Counted from the first letter of the stretch, positions 14,479 through 21,002 are shown. The stretch is DNA of 21,197 nt from an uncultured Microcaldota archaeon (GCA_903835325.1 CAILMU010000006.1:1-21197); one strand, 5' to 3'. Numbers and translations are program-made. The notes: generated from the sequence alone by a model not told the origin.

Positions 14479-14557
14479 ATTAAAAACAAGGTGGAAAAGC
14501 TATTACATACTGACACTGAACTGGCAACTTTATAAATTGTTATTCAATATATAACAA
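14479..14557. promoter_or_regulatory. Divergent promoters with operator-like inverted repeat
   Basis: The minus-strand TATA GTTTTTAAT (14479-14487) serves the gene ending at 13409. The plus-strand TATA is the palindromic TTTATAAA (14529-14536). Directly after it comes a perfect 7-base inverted repeat, TTGTTAT (14537-14543) and ATAACAA (14551-14557), which fills the space between TATA and the expected start of transcription. That position suits a repressor site for the J-domain-like gene. Confidence 0.45.
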
Positions 14558-14569
14558 ACAGGTTTTACC

Positions 14570-16015
14570 ATGACTTCAAATAACGGATTCTCAGGAACCA
14601 AGGCTGTGATAGCGGATAGGATACAGACGAACATGTCCTATTATAGCGTTTTCGGGCTTGAACCGGGCGCGAAACCGGAAGAGATAAAGGCCGCATTCTT
14701 CGAGGCTATCCGTGAGTTCAATCCGGCAAGCCCTCTGACTGAGAAGGAGAACCTGGTGGCCCAGGTCCTCATCGAAGCGTACCACACATTGAGCGACCCG
14801 GTCAAACGTGCGAAATATGATAAACGATTCGGGGACATCCCGGCCAGGAAGGTGGAGATGCCGGCCGAAACCACGAATCCCATGTTCTGGCTATATGGCG
14901 ACAGCAAACACAGGGCCAAGGCGAATTATGAGCTTCTCACCAAAGGGTTGGAGCGTTACAAGGATTCGCATGTCATTGATTTCGTCACAGACAATGAGCT
15001 CGGCGCCGCATGCATATGGGCTATCATAGGTTTCGCCAGGGGTCCGCCGAAAACCCAGGCATTCAAGGATGCGGTTTCCAAAACAGGTGTGACTGCGGCA
15101 GAGGCGTACTACGACGAGAATATGGCTATCCTCAGGAAAAAGCTGGGGAACCCGGACAACCGCAATGTCGCAATCATCCTTGCAGGGATAGGCGGATTCG
15201 CCGAAGTCAAGATAATGGCCGGCGAATTCGTGATAGAGCAGGGCTCTATCGATGACCTGGTGGAGCTCGCAGGCCGTTCATCCTGCGCAAGCGAAACGCG
15301 CCTGGCAGCTGTTCAGAGGCTGACGGCGATGCTTACCAAGGACCAGCTCATGGCCATCGACCTGCATCTGATACCTCCGGTCATCCATCTAGGTTCGCAG
15401 GTGATGAACCTCCATACGATGATTCGCGATGCTATCCAAGGTCCGCCGGAGCTACCGGCGAGCGAGCTGACCACCTCGCTTCAATTAGACAAACCCGCAG
15501 ACAGGATAGTCCCGTCTGCCTTGCCCAGATCGAGGATGCCGGCTGTCCTCGGGGCAAAGTCCATTGTGGATAAAGAGGCGGGCGTCGTGGATTTCGACCT
15601 GAGCATGATGCAGAGCCAATATGCACCAACAATGGTCGCGACACAGGATCTCAAGGTGGAGACCCTGAGCGTGGGTGACCTTTTCACGATAGTGCAGGGG
15701 AAGCTCCCGGGAAGGATCCCGGCTTCATATGAACTCATCCGCAGGTCCGACAGGGCCGAATCCAGCCACCAGCTCCTGGGCCTGTTCGCGATGTTCAATG
15801 GCAACGACCCGATATCGACATCGCTCCGCAACGACATCGAGGCGAAGATAAACAGCATGATAAACAGGCAGAACGCCCAAAAGAGCGCTGATCCGACCCG
15901 TATCGAAGAATCCGATGCGAGTGCAAGAAGGTTATCGAGAAGGAGAAGCAGCTCGCGCTCTTCTGCGATTAAAACAGGAGCTCCGAGGCCCGACCCGACG
16001 AAACAGAGGAAATAA
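14570..16015 (+). CDS. Degenerate J-domain protein with basic Ser/Arg tail
   Basis: 481 residues. Residues 23-84 match a DnaJ J domain along their length (YYSVFGLEPGAKPEEIKAAF, then YHTLSDPVKRAKYDKRF). The essential HPD tripeptide between helices II and III is replaced by Asn51-Pro52-Ala53, so stimulation of Hsp70 ATPase is unlikely. The long middle part (about 95-420) is mostly helical with Ala/Leu-rich stretches that could form helical repeats; I recognise no domain there. The last 30 or so residues are strongly basic and Ser-rich (SARRLSRRRSSSRSS), as in nucleic-acid or membrane-surface binding tails. A scaffold or adaptor role is possible but unproven. The start follows a palindromic TATA and an inverted repeat; GGTTTT precedes the ATG without a good ribosome binding site. 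No Hsp70 or GrpE gene is in the window. Confidence 0.8.
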   Translation: MTSNNGFSGTKAVIADRIQTNMSYYSVFGLEPGAKPEEIKAAFFEAIREFNPASPLTEKENLVAQVLIEAYHTLSDPVKRAKYDKRFGDIPARKVEMPAETTNPMFWLYGDSKHRAKANYELLTKGLERYKDSHVIDFVTDNELGAACIWAIIGFARGPPKTQAFKDAVSKTGVTAAEAYYDENMAILRKKLGNPDNRNVAIILAGIGGFAEVKIMAGEFVIEQGSIDDLVELAGRSSCASETRLAAVQRLTAMLTKDQLMAIDLHLIPPVIHLGSQVMNLHTMIRDAIQGPPELPASELTTSLQLDKPADRIVPSALPRSRMPAVLGAKSIVDKEAGVVDFDLSMMQSQYAPTMVATQDLKVETLSVGDLFTIVQGKLPGRIPASYELIRRSDRAESSHQLLGLFAMFNGNDPISTSLRNDIEAKINSMINRQNAQKSADPTRIEESDASARRLSRRRSSSRSSAIKTGAPRPDPTKQRK

Positions 16016-16035
16016 GCGGAAACGCGTTCCGATTG

Positions 16036-16056
16036 ATTTTTCATTTTTTTTATTTT
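16036..16056 (+). terminator. T-rich terminator of the J-domain-like gene
   Basis: Three T tracts (5, 8 and 4 T, each broken by one or two bases) follow the stop by about 20 bases. Archaeal intrinsic termination needs such U tracts and no hairpin. It lies between convergent genes. Confidence 0.6.
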
Positions 16057-16065
16057 CGTCCCTAT

Positions 16066-16905
16066 TTATCTGAAATCGACTTCTATCCTTGTTTTTTTAT
16101 CGTCTTCTTTCAATGATTCGAATTCGTCCCTGAGTATTTCAGGCATAGTCCCCCGGATAGCTATCCAGCCGGACTTGGAATCGAAGAAATCCACACGGTG
16201 AACAATGAAATCGTGCCCGTTGCCTTTGAATTCCCTCAATCGATGCGACCTTCCGATGAACAGTATGTTCCGCTCATGCCCGTATTCGCAGATATTCCTG
16301 AAGATGCCAGGCTCCCGGACAGCATCGATTATCCTTGCCCAGTCCCTCCTGCCATAGAGCCTGGTGAAAAACAGGACGTCCATATCCTCTTTGCCCATGG
16401 TCGCCTCTATCTCCATCTTCGCCAGTCTCAGCTTCTCAAACTCTTCCTGCGGGATCTTGCCGTTCAGTATCTCCACATAATCAAGCGCGTCTTCGGTCTG
16501 GAGGTGGACTATCGGGATGCCCGCGTCCATGACCCTGACTATCATGCTTGCTGTGCTGGAGTAGCCGCATTCATTGACGCTGTCTTCGAATTCGACCATG
16601 TTTCTCAGGATTTCACGCCTTCCGTTTTCATCGGCATTGAAGAAATCCATGGTGCGCTCGTTCATTAGTTTGGCTGACCAGCCCTCGCAGCCGTCAGCGA
16701 AGAATCCCGTGCATTTCCGCTTGATGGCGATATTGCCGATGAGGGTGTTCTGGAGTCTTACGAACCTCATTACTTCCTGCTTCTGCTCCAGGTCATCGAA
16801 TGGGCAGCCGTGCTTGCCCCCCACGATGTAGAGCTCCCTGCGCTTCAGCGGATTCCTCTCGTGGCGCTTGGATGGGAGCTCTTCCAGCAGATTGAATCTT
16901 TGCAT
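16066..16905 (-). CDS. Unknown cytosolic protein
   Basis: 279 residues, charged, with no signal or membrane segment and no family that I recognise. It has two strand-turn elements with a Gly-His or Ser-His pair, RELYIVGGKHG (23-33) and RNILFIGRSHR, and a segment KCTGFFADGCEG with two Cys. The final third is strongly basic and acidic in alternation (EILRDEFESLKEDDKK). The His-bearing loops after hydrophobic strands suggest an alpha/beta enzyme, but catalytic residues cannot be assigned. The ATG at 16905 has TATA-like sequence about 18-26 bases upstream (minus strand, 16919-16936). A purH 3'-end remnant lies just beyond that promoter, so this was probably once the direct downstream neighbour of purH. 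Confidence 0.75.
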   Translation of the reverse strand: MQRFNLLEELPSKRHERNPLKRRELYIVGGKHGCPFDDLEQKQEVMRFVRLQNTLIGNIAIKRKCTGFFADGCEGWSAKLMNERTMDFFNADENGRREILRNMVEFEDSVNECGYSSTASMIVRVMDAGIPIVHLQTEDALDYVEILNGKIPQEEFEKLRLAKMEIEATMGKEDMDVLFFTRLYGRRDWARIIDAVREPGIFRNICEYGHERNILFIGRSHRLREFKGNGHDFIVHRVDFFDSKSGWIAIRGTMPEILRDEFESLKEDDKKTRIEVDFR

Positions 16906-16942
16906 CAGGTTTATGTTGTATAAAAAGAATTAAAATGGCTTG

Positions 16943-17005
16943 TTAGTGCCTGAAATGCCTGATCCCTGTGAATATCATCGCTATCTTGTGCTCGCTCGCC
17001 GCCAT
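16943..17005 (-). repeat. purH 3'-end remnant (direct repeat copy A)
   Basis: Read on the minus strand this is an ATG followed by 19 codons and TAA; the last 17 residues, EHKIAMIFTGIRHFRH plus stop, are those that end PurH. Bases 16946-17003 match 18261-18318 at 54 of 58 positions, with an unbroken identical run of 30 bases. It is too short to be a gene by itself and lacks the rest of purH. It marks the far side of the HEPN/MNT pair. Confidence 0.93.
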
Positions 17006-17028
17006 GAAATGAAGATTTTCGTGTCTAC

Positions 17029-17541
17029 TCATTTCACCTTCACATACTCATTGCCGGATGCCGCATAGACAAGGACTTTTATCTCTCCCACAAACGCACG
17101 CGCGTTCGACATCACTTTGCTCGCTTCCTCGGATTTCATCTCCCCGAGGCCATATGAGGCCTTTATGCGTTCGGTCTTGGCATTCGACAGCGTATCAGAG
17201 TAGCTTTTGCTGAGCTGTTTGGCATTTTTCAAATAAGCGACATACTCTTTCGGGACCTTCTTGTTGATGTAGAAAGCCTCGAATGCGGCTATCGCACATT
17301 CATGGGACCTCGCTTCAAGCCCGATAAGGAAGAGCGCTGCCATGGTCGCATGATACATGGAATAATATGCGCAGACTATCTGCCAGTCGAAGAATCTGCT
17401 CTCGCCCATCTTCTGGGCCGCGTGGAGATTGTGCTCCGCTTTCTCCAGATGGCTTTTTGCGGCATCCGCATCGGCCCCCCGCTCGATGAGCCTTGGCGGC
17501 ACATCCGGCGTCCCTTCAAAACATCGTTCAAGCTGGTTCAT
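17029..17541 (-). CDS. HEPN-domain protein (HepT-like toxin)
   Basis: 170 residues, all helical. A four-helix HEPN core runs from about 25 to 150, with the helix motif CAYYSMYHATMAALFL (57-72) and ARSHECAIAAFEAFYI (77-92) typical of archaeal HEPN proteins paired with MNT nucleotidyltransferases. Known HepT toxins are RNases using R-x(4-6)-H and are silenced when the partner adenylylates a tyrosine. Here the only Arg-His pair in the usual place is R78-S-H80, so the RNase site is non-standard or absent. The tail (VYAASGNEYVKVK) is short. The ATG overlaps the stop of the MNT gene by 4 bases (ATGA), and a GAGGGG site lies 5 bases upstream, so translation is coupled. Confidence 0.85.
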   Translation of the reverse strand: MNQLERCFEGTPDVPPRLIERGADADAAKSHLEKAEHNLHAAQKMGESRFFDWQIVCAYYSMYHATMAALFLIGLEARSHECAIAAFEAFYINKKVPKEYVAYLKNAKQLSKSYSDTLSNAKTERIKASYGLGEMKSEEASKVMSNARAFVGEIKVLVYAASGNEYVKVK

Positions 17542-18164
17542 GGTTTCCCCTCTCTCAAAGCGAATTCCCAGAATGCAGTATTATCCTTCAGGACTATCCT
17601 GTCCCGCCATATCCCTTTGTATATCGGCTCTTTGCGCCATTGGCTTGCGAGTTCTTTGGAGGATATAGAATGGATATTTATCTTGATCCCGAAGACAGCC
17701 TCTTTTTTTGAGATCGCATCCTTGTCATAGGTCCCATCCACCATCAGGATATCAATGTCGCTGGAATCCCGTTCTTGCTGTCTTGCCACAGACCCGAAAA
17801 GGAGCGCGAAGGAGCATTTGCCTAGCAAAGTTGCGATTTCAAGGAGAAGCATGGCGGATTTAGCGTTCCGGAGGAAGAGATTGGTCCGGTCCTGCTCCAG
17901 GATGGCCATGAAAGGAAGGGCGTTTTCCTTGATGAGCGAGAAAAAAACCTGCCTCCCTTTTTTGTGTTTATTCAAAACACGGATTTCGCAGAAATGATTC
18001 AGATATGAAAACACGGTTTCGTGGGAGATATCTATCCCCATATCCCTGATTTCCTTCTCTATCTCCAGACCGTATTTCTCTCCGAGCGGATCGGACTGGA
18101 ATGGTTTGAGGCAGTAGAACATGCGCCAGTTGGTCGAGAAGATGGAATTTTTGTCCAGATTCAT
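17538..18164 (-). CDS. Winged-helix plus MNT nucleotidyltransferase (MntA-like antitoxin)
   Basis: 208 residues in two parts. Residues about 27-80 form a winged helix-turn-helix (EIEKEIRDMGIDISHETVFS ... VLNKHKKGRQVFFSL), so the protein may bind DNA. Residues about 105-205 are a minimal nucleotidyltransferase with the exact GS-x10-D-x-D motif (Gly124-Ser125 ... Asp136-Ile-Asp138), the catalytic signature of MntA antitoxins that AMPylate HepT. The third carboxylate usually found on a later strand is not obvious: the matching place reads KINIHSI. This gene comes first in the operon and overlaps the HEPN gene. A TATA box 26 bases before the ATG and palindromes further upstream suggest autoregulation through the winged helix; that is inference. 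Confidence 0.88.
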   Translation of the reverse strand: MNLDKNSIFSTNWRMFYCLKPFQSDPLGEKYGLEIEKEIRDMGIDISHETVFSYLNHFCEIRVLNKHKKGRQVFFSLIKENALPFMAILEQDRTNLFLRNAKSAMLLLEIATLLGKCSFALLFGSVARQQERDSSDIDILMVDGTYDKDAISKKEAVFGIKINIHSISSKELASQWRKEPIYKGIWRDRIVLKDNTAFWEFALREGKP

Positions 18165-18184
18165 GATCGTATTATAGTGTGATT

Positions 18185-18243
18185 GATTTTTAATTGTTGA
18201 TATAAAGACTATATAGTTGTTATAACCTATATTTATACAGGTT
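18185..18243 (-). promoter_or_regulatory. AT-rich promoter of the toxin-antitoxin pair with palindromes
   Basis: On the minus strand AATTAAAAATC (18185-18195) is centred 26 bases before the MNT start codon. Further upstream are two perfect palindromes side by side, ACTATATAGT (18208-18217) and GTTATAAC (18219-18226), and a spaced repeat AACCT/AGGTT (18224-18243). They are candidate operators for the winged-helix domain. Confidence 0.45.
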
Positions 18244-18257
18244 GCGCCCGCGACTAT

Positions 18258-18318
18258 TCAGTGCCTGAAATGCCGGATGCCTGTGAATATCATCGCTATC
18301 TTGTGCTCGTTGGCCGCC
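18258..18318 (-). repeat. purH 3' end, direct repeat copy B
   Basis: This is the functional end of purH. It repeats at 16943-17003 (stop codon TGA here, TAA there), with four base differences in the 58 bases after the stop codon. The similarity stops at codon 20 from the end, so the repeat covers only the last part of the gene. Confidence 0.93.
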
Positions 18319-19808
18319 TTGATGACTTCGGCATCGTTTATCGACCCGCCTGGCTGGATGACCGCGGTTATTCCGAGTTTAGCCGCGTAATCTATGCCGT
18401 CCCTGAACGGGAAGAATGCATCCGATGCCATCACGCACCCTTTCAGGTCTTTCCCCGAATCCTTCGCTATCATCGCTGCCAATTTCGCCGCGTCTATGCG
18501 CTTCATCTGGCCTGCGCCTATTCCGACTGCCTGGTTCTCTCTTGCATATACTATCGCGTTCGATTTCACGTATTTCACTGTCTTCCAGGCATACTGCAAG
18601 GATTTCATCTCAGCGTCTGTCGGCTTGCGCTCTGTGACAACCTTCATGTCTTCCAATAGCTTGATATTGGCGTCCTGGACTAGCAATCCACCTAAGATAG
18701 AGCGGTATTTGCGGTACGGGACGCGCCTTGAGTTGATGCTTTTGGCTTCCATCACGCGGATGTTCTTCTTTGCCTTGAAGACATCCATGGCCCCCGGGCT
18801 GAATGACGGCGCCATCACTATTTCCACGAACCTGCTCGTGATTTCCTTTGCCAATTCTTCATCCACAGCGCGGTTGAGCGCCACGATGCCTCCGAATGCG
18901 GCTTCAGGGTCGACTGATTTGGCTATCATATAGGCTTTCAACAGGTTCTCATCCGATGCGACTCCGCAGGGGTTGTTGTGCTTCACTATCACTGCTGTAG
19001 GGTCCTCGAACTCGCGGATGAGTTTGAATGCCGCGTTGCAGTCCAATACGTTGTTGTAGGATAATTGCTTGCCCTGGTGCTGGATGGCGTCCAGGACTGA
19101 CGGGTTCTTGTAGTGCTCGTCGCGGTACAGGGCGGCTCGCTGGTGCGGGTTCTCTCCGTATCTCAGATCCTGCTTCTTGTGGAAGGTCAGGTTCATGTAG
19201 TCCGGGAATTCGGCTCCCAGGTTGAATCTCTTCCTGAAGAACTGCTCGATGACAACGTCATAATGGGCGATGCATGTCCAGGCATCTATGGCTAATCGTT
19301 CGAGCGTCTTTTCGGAGATTTCGCCCGCGCTCTTCTTCATCTCTTCAATTATCGCTTCGTACCTGTCCGGCCTGCTTATGACAGCCACATGCTGGTAGTT
19401 CTTGGCTGCCGCGCGTATCAAAGTCGGCCCGCCGATATCGATTTTCTCGATTATATCAGGAAGGGATGCGCCTTTCTGGACCGTATCCTCGAACGGGTAC
19501 AGGTTCACTACGACCATGTCGATCAGGTCGATTCCGTATTTCTTGGCTTCTGTTAAATGTTCAGGTTTCGAGCGGTCGGCGAGTATTGCTCCGTGGATTT
19601 TCGGATGCAATGTTTTTACCCTGCCTTCCATCATCTCGGGGGAGCCTGTGAAATCAGAGACATCGCGGACCTTGATACCGTTTTCAGACAAGAGCCGGGC
19701 TGTTCCTCCAGAGGAGATTATCTCGATATCCAGGCTTGCCAAGACTTTCCCCAGCTCGACGATGCCTGTCTTGTCATAGACGCTTAACAGTGCCCGTTTG
19801 ACTTTCAT
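18258..19808 (-). CDS. purH: Bifunctional AICAR formyltransferase / IMP cyclohydrolase
   Basis: 516 residues, normal length, catalysing the last two steps of IMP synthesis with 10-formyl-tetrahydrofolate. The IMP cyclohydrolase (MGS-like) domain occupies about 1-195, with SSGGTA (32-37), EMMEGRVKTLHPK (58-70) and IDIGGPTLIRAAAKN (123-137). The AICAR transformylase domain follows, with RYGENPHQ (216-223), the catalytic Lys276-His277 in VIVKHNNPCG and FPFRDGID near the end. Most archaea use PurP and PurO instead, so a bacterial-type PurH suggests lateral acquisition or a lineage that has it. A TATA-like element (minus strand, about 19847-19855) and GGCGGG just before the ATG indicate a leadered mRNA. 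The 3' end is duplicated beyond the toxin-antitoxin pair. Confidence 0.96.
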   Translation of the reverse strand: MKVKRALLSVYDKTGIVELGKVLASLDIEIISSGGTARLLSENGIKVRDVSDFTGSPEMMEGRVKTLHPKIHGAILADRSKPEHLTEAKKYGIDLIDMVVVNLYPFEDTVQKGASLPDIIEKIDIGGPTLIRAAAKNYQHVAVISRPDRYEAIIEEMKKSAGEISEKTLERLAIDAWTCIAHYDVVIEQFFRKRFNLGAEFPDYMNLTFHKKQDLRYGENPHQRAALYRDEHYKNPSVLDAIQHQGKQLSYNNVLDCNAAFKLIREFEDPTAVIVKHNNPCGVASDENLLKAYMIAKSVDPEAAFGGIVALNRAVDEELAKEITSRFVEIVMAPSFSPGAMDVFKAKKNIRVMEAKSINSRRVPYRKYRSILGGLLVQDANIKLLEDMKVVTERKPTDAEMKSLQYAWKTVKYVKSNAIVYARENQAVGIGAGQMKRIDAAKLAAMIAKDSGKDLKGCVMASDAFFPFRDGIDYAAKLGITAVIQPGGSINDAEVIKAANEHKIAMIFTGIRHFRH

Positions 19809-19894
19809 AAATATCCCGCCAGTGCGATTTCTGAGGCTCGGTTTTTGATATTAAAGAAACAGTTAAACTATATGAGTTATGCGCCTTAAAAAGG

Positions 19895-20010
19895 TTTGCG
19901 GAAAGATGCGCGTTCTTCCCTTTTCCGCAAGCGCTTTTCCCTGCTATGATCGCTGGATTCCGCTTGATTTAGCTCGTTTCCACATGAGCGGCCGTGATTC
20001 ATGTGGAATT
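19895..20010 (+). ncRNA. Candidate structured small RNA
   Basis: Two perfect stems of 9 and 10 base pairs lie in a non-coding stretch. TATA-like sequences stand at 19865-19876 (AAACTATATGAG) and 19884-19894 (CCTTAAAAAGG), the first about 25 bases before hairpin 1. No known RNA family is recognised, the 3' end is undefined and the strand is a guess from the TATA boxes. Confidence 0.3.
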
Positions 20011-20109
20011 CACAGTATTTTCGTTCAGGATGCTGTGTTTTCCAACATGTTTCCGGCAAAATTCTACGACGTGAAAAACGCTGGATTTTGGCTGAAAAAA
20101 TGTTACAAC

Positions 20110-20118
20110 AATATAAAT
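20110..20118 (+). promoter_or_regulatory. TATA box of the ankyrin-like gene
   Basis: AATATAAAT stands about 45 bases before the chosen ATG at 20159. That implies a leader of about 20 bases carrying GGTGA (20146-20150) 8 bases before the start codon. An ATG at 20117 overlaps this box and is therefore unlikely to be a start. Confidence 0.5.
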
Positions 20119-20158
20119 GCTTCGCTTGAATGTTTTATCACATTCGGTGACATTTTTT

Positions 20159-20812
20159 ATGGCAAGCTTAGCACCACGGACAGCGGAATTGGAATATCGC
20201 CCCCCACAATCAGGGCGGCCGATATCCGGCCCAGCGCCGCCAATCTCATCCACCCGCCCGATAAGCTCCCGACCTGCGATCATCACCATGCCGAAACCTT
20301 GCGACCAACAGCTCTTCGATGCGTGCAGGCTCGGAAGCGTGGATAAGGCCAAATCAGCATTCGCTGATGGCGCTGATCCTGAAGCAATGGACCAGAAATC
20401 CAAATCGACGCCCCTGACTTACGTCCGGATGCAGAGGATCAGAGCCTTCGATGCCGAGAAGGGTGCGGAGCCGGATAACCCGAATTACAGCAAAAACCGC
20501 ATTTCTGCTTTTGCTCCTCCAAACGATTATACAAAGGTCGAGAATCTCATCCTGGATAGGATACTCCTGAAAGCCGCAGAGGCCGGAGATATCTCTAAAA
20601 TGGGATGGGCTATGGACGAAGGGGCGGACAAGGATGCCGTGGACCCTGATTTCAAGGCAAGCGCGGCTATTGTCGCGGCATCGCAGGGCCACTTCGATGC
20701 TGTCTCTGTCCTTAGGGAAAGAGGCGCCGACATGGAGAAGCGCGATGTCTATGGGATGGATATCGAGGACTGGAAGGCCATCAGCGTGGCCCGGAATCTG
20801 AGGGACATCTGA
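20159..20812 (+). CDS. Ankyrin-repeat-like protein with Pro-rich N-terminus
   Basis: 217 residues from the ATG at 20159, chosen because GGTGA lies 8 bases before it and the earlier in-frame ATG (20117) lies inside the TATA box. Residues 1-45 are rich in Pro, Ser and Arg and look disordered. Ankyrin-like helix pairs follow: LFDACRLGSVDKAKSAFADG with GADPEAMD, then LLKAAEAGDISKMGWAMDEG with GADKDAVD, then AIVAASQGHFDAVSVLRERG with GADMEKRD. A degenerate, longer insert lies between the first and second units. Such proteins bind other proteins; the partner is unknown. It is soluble with no signal peptide. The repeats are only partly canonical, so the ankyrin call is good but the exact count is uncertain. 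Confidence 0.78.
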   Translation: MASLAPRTAELEYRPPQSGRPISGPAPPISSTRPISSRPAIITMPKPCDQQLFDACRLGSVDKAKSAFADGADPEAMDQKSKSTPLTYVRMQRIRAFDAEKGAEPDNPNYSKNRISAFAPPNDYTKVENLILDRILLKAAEAGDISKMGWAMDEGADKDAVDPDFKASAAIVAASQGHFDAVSVLRERGADMEKRDVYGMDIEDWKAISVARNLRDI

Positions 20813-20840
20813 TCTTAGGATAAGGCGCAATAGAATATTT

Positions 20841-20848
20841 TATAAAAG
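20841..20848 (+). promoter_or_regulatory. TATA box of tRNA-Asp
   Basis: TATAAAAG lies about 35 bases before the first base of the tRNA, 28 bases after the ankyrin gene stop. It is the only strong TATA-like stretch in the gap. Confidence 0.45.
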
Positions 20849-20879
20849 CGAATGCGCATGACTTTACTTGCTTTTTAGT

Positions 20880-20997
20880 GCCTCGGTAGTGTAGAGCTTT
20901 GGATGACGAGATGATTTTTTCTTCATCCTGAGCGCTCTATGGTTCAGCATACGAGACTGTCACTCTCGCGACCCGGGTTCGAATCCCGGCCGGGGCG
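20880..20997 (+). tRNA. tRNA-Asp (GTC) with insertion in the D-loop
   Basis: Acceptor: GCCTCGG (20880-20886) with CCGGGGC (20990-20996). Anticodon arm: CGAGA CTGTCAC TCTCG (20952-20968) with anticodon GTC (20959-20961). T arm: CCGGG TTCGAAT CCCGG. Discriminator: G20997, the identity base of tRNA-Asp. D stem: GTGT (20889-20892) with GCAT (20947-20950), as in other archaeal tRNA-Asp. About 45 extra bases lie in the D-loop between A14-G15 and G18-G19. CCA is not encoded. Confidence 0.92.
20895..20939 (+). other. D-loop insertion / non-canonical tRNA intron
   Basis: Removing these bases leaves a D-loop of AGTGGTTCA, which is normal; the exact borders may shift by a few bases. The insertion forms a hairpin with TAGAGC (20892-20897) pairing GCTCTA (20934-20939) and GGATGA (20901-20906) pairing TCATCC, with an internal loop between. 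I could not draw a canonical bulge-helix-bulge at borders that would give a good tRNA. Confidence 0.75.
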
Positions 20998-21002
20998 AAT
21001 CT

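Larger units (their letters stand above)
17004..18257. mobile_element. Putative toxin-antitoxin mini-island at the purH 3' end
   Basis: About 1.25 kb lies between the two copies of the purH 3' end and contains only the HEPN and MNT genes and an AT-rich promoter. The arrangement matches elements that enter at the 3' end of a gene and restore it with their own copy. No integrase, transposase or terminal inverted repeat is present, so the mechanism is unknown and a plain recombination event between related strains is also possible. Confidence 0.45.
19809..20158. other. 350-base gene-poor stretch with two perfect hairpins
   Basis: No convincing coding region. It contains the purH promoter at its left end and the ankyrin gene promoter at its right. 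The middle holds hairpin 1, TTGCGGAAA/TTTCCGCAA (19896-19904 and 19922-19930), and hairpin 2, TTCCACATGA/TCATGTGGAA (19978-19987 and 19999-20008). The word CGCTGGATT occurs twice (19951-19959 and 20079-20087). Confidence 0.7.

Noticed and set aside
16066..16905. TraB-like or ChaN-like protein, suggested by strands ending in Gly-x-His or Ser-His
   Set aside because: Only the local pattern fits; the other conserved Glu and Arg blocks of those families could not be found.
19879..20346. Open frame of 155 codons across the purH-ankyrin gap
   Set aside because: It crosses the ankyrin gene in another frame, spans two strong hairpins, and its translation has no domain-like pattern. The ankyrin frame has a ribosome site and recognisable repeats.
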